DNA of 33,751 nt from Actinomycetaceae bacterium (lineage in GTDB: Bacteria; Actinomycetota; Actinomycetes; Actinomycetales; Actinomycetaceae): NCBI GenBank assembly GCA_017539125.1, contig JAFYHO010000095.1:1-33751 (forward strand). The letters are read 5' to 3'. Every line of letters begins with the position of its first letter. Position 1 is the stretch's first letter. Positions 33,722 to 33,751 of this stretch are shown here, piece by piece. A program made the translations under genes and the position numbers. The notes under the pieces are model-generated. The model had not been told where the DNA came from, ran no database searches, and was given only the letters and a program-made list of their open reading frames with translations.

Positions 33722-33751
33722 GACAAGCAGGAGTAATCAATGAGCTATTGA

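Noticed and set aside
33740-33751. A mini open frame ATG-AGC-TAT-TGA with AGGAG before it at the window end
   Set aside because: It has only three codons and sits at the edge, so it cannot be told from chance.

Overview
The window is a stretch of chromosome from a moderate-GC actinobacterium, most likely Actinomycetaceae-like or bifidobacteria-like. Four things suggest this. The division and cell-wall (dcw) cluster has the actinobacterial content and order (mraZ-rsmH-ftsL-ftsI-murE-murF-mraY-murD-ftsW-murG-murC-ftsQ-ftsZ-pgeF-sepF-yggT-divIVA) with no ftsA. A DUF3040 gene and a PAC2-family gene sit beside it. PurL is the long single-chain type. MurE has a DDDPH motif instead of the DNPR motif of meso-diaminopimelate enzymes. 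The genus cannot be fixed from sequence reading alone. Nearly everything is on the minus strand, so transcription runs from high to low coordinates. Only an S4-domain gene (5985-6218) and a secreted amidase (32562-33698) are on the plus strand.

Layout, left to right. 1-1692: 5' part of prmC, then prfA and rpmE (translation termination and ribosome). 1871-5761: a palindromic repeat element, then purL, whose frame is interrupted by one in-frame TAG exactly between the synthetase and glutaminase parts. 5985-6218: small S4 RNA-binding protein, tail-to-tail with dnaE (6215-9727). 9801-10084: a large palindromic repeat. 10091-11498: rluD-type pseudouridine synthase overlapping lspA. 11571-29295: the dcw cluster. 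29526-32346: DUF3040 protein, dinB and a PAC2-family protein. 32562-33698: divergent exported amidase with three wall-binding-like repeats.

The dcw genes are tightly packed, with many ATGA or 8-11 nt overlaps, and form a near-continuous assembly line. MurC, MurD, MurE and MurF build the UDP-MurNAc-pentapeptide, MraY and MurG make lipid II, FtsW and FtsI polymerise and cross-link septal peptidoglycan, and FtsQ, FtsL, FtsZ, SepF and DivIVA organise the septum and poles. A candidate MraZ operator (three GTGG boxes at 10-nt spacing) and a TATAAT box lie upstream of mraZ. A separate promoter (TTGAAC-N17-TACCTT) and a hairpin-rich leader precede ftsZ.

The least ordinary part is the purL region. 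It has an in-frame amber codon at the domain boundary. One arm of the local palindromic repeat family is inserted in frame in the linker just after that codon. A full copy of the same repeat abuts the purL stop, so the glutaminase segment is bracketed by an exact 18-bp direct repeat. I saw no CRISPR array, tRNA, rRNA, insertion sequence or phage gene.
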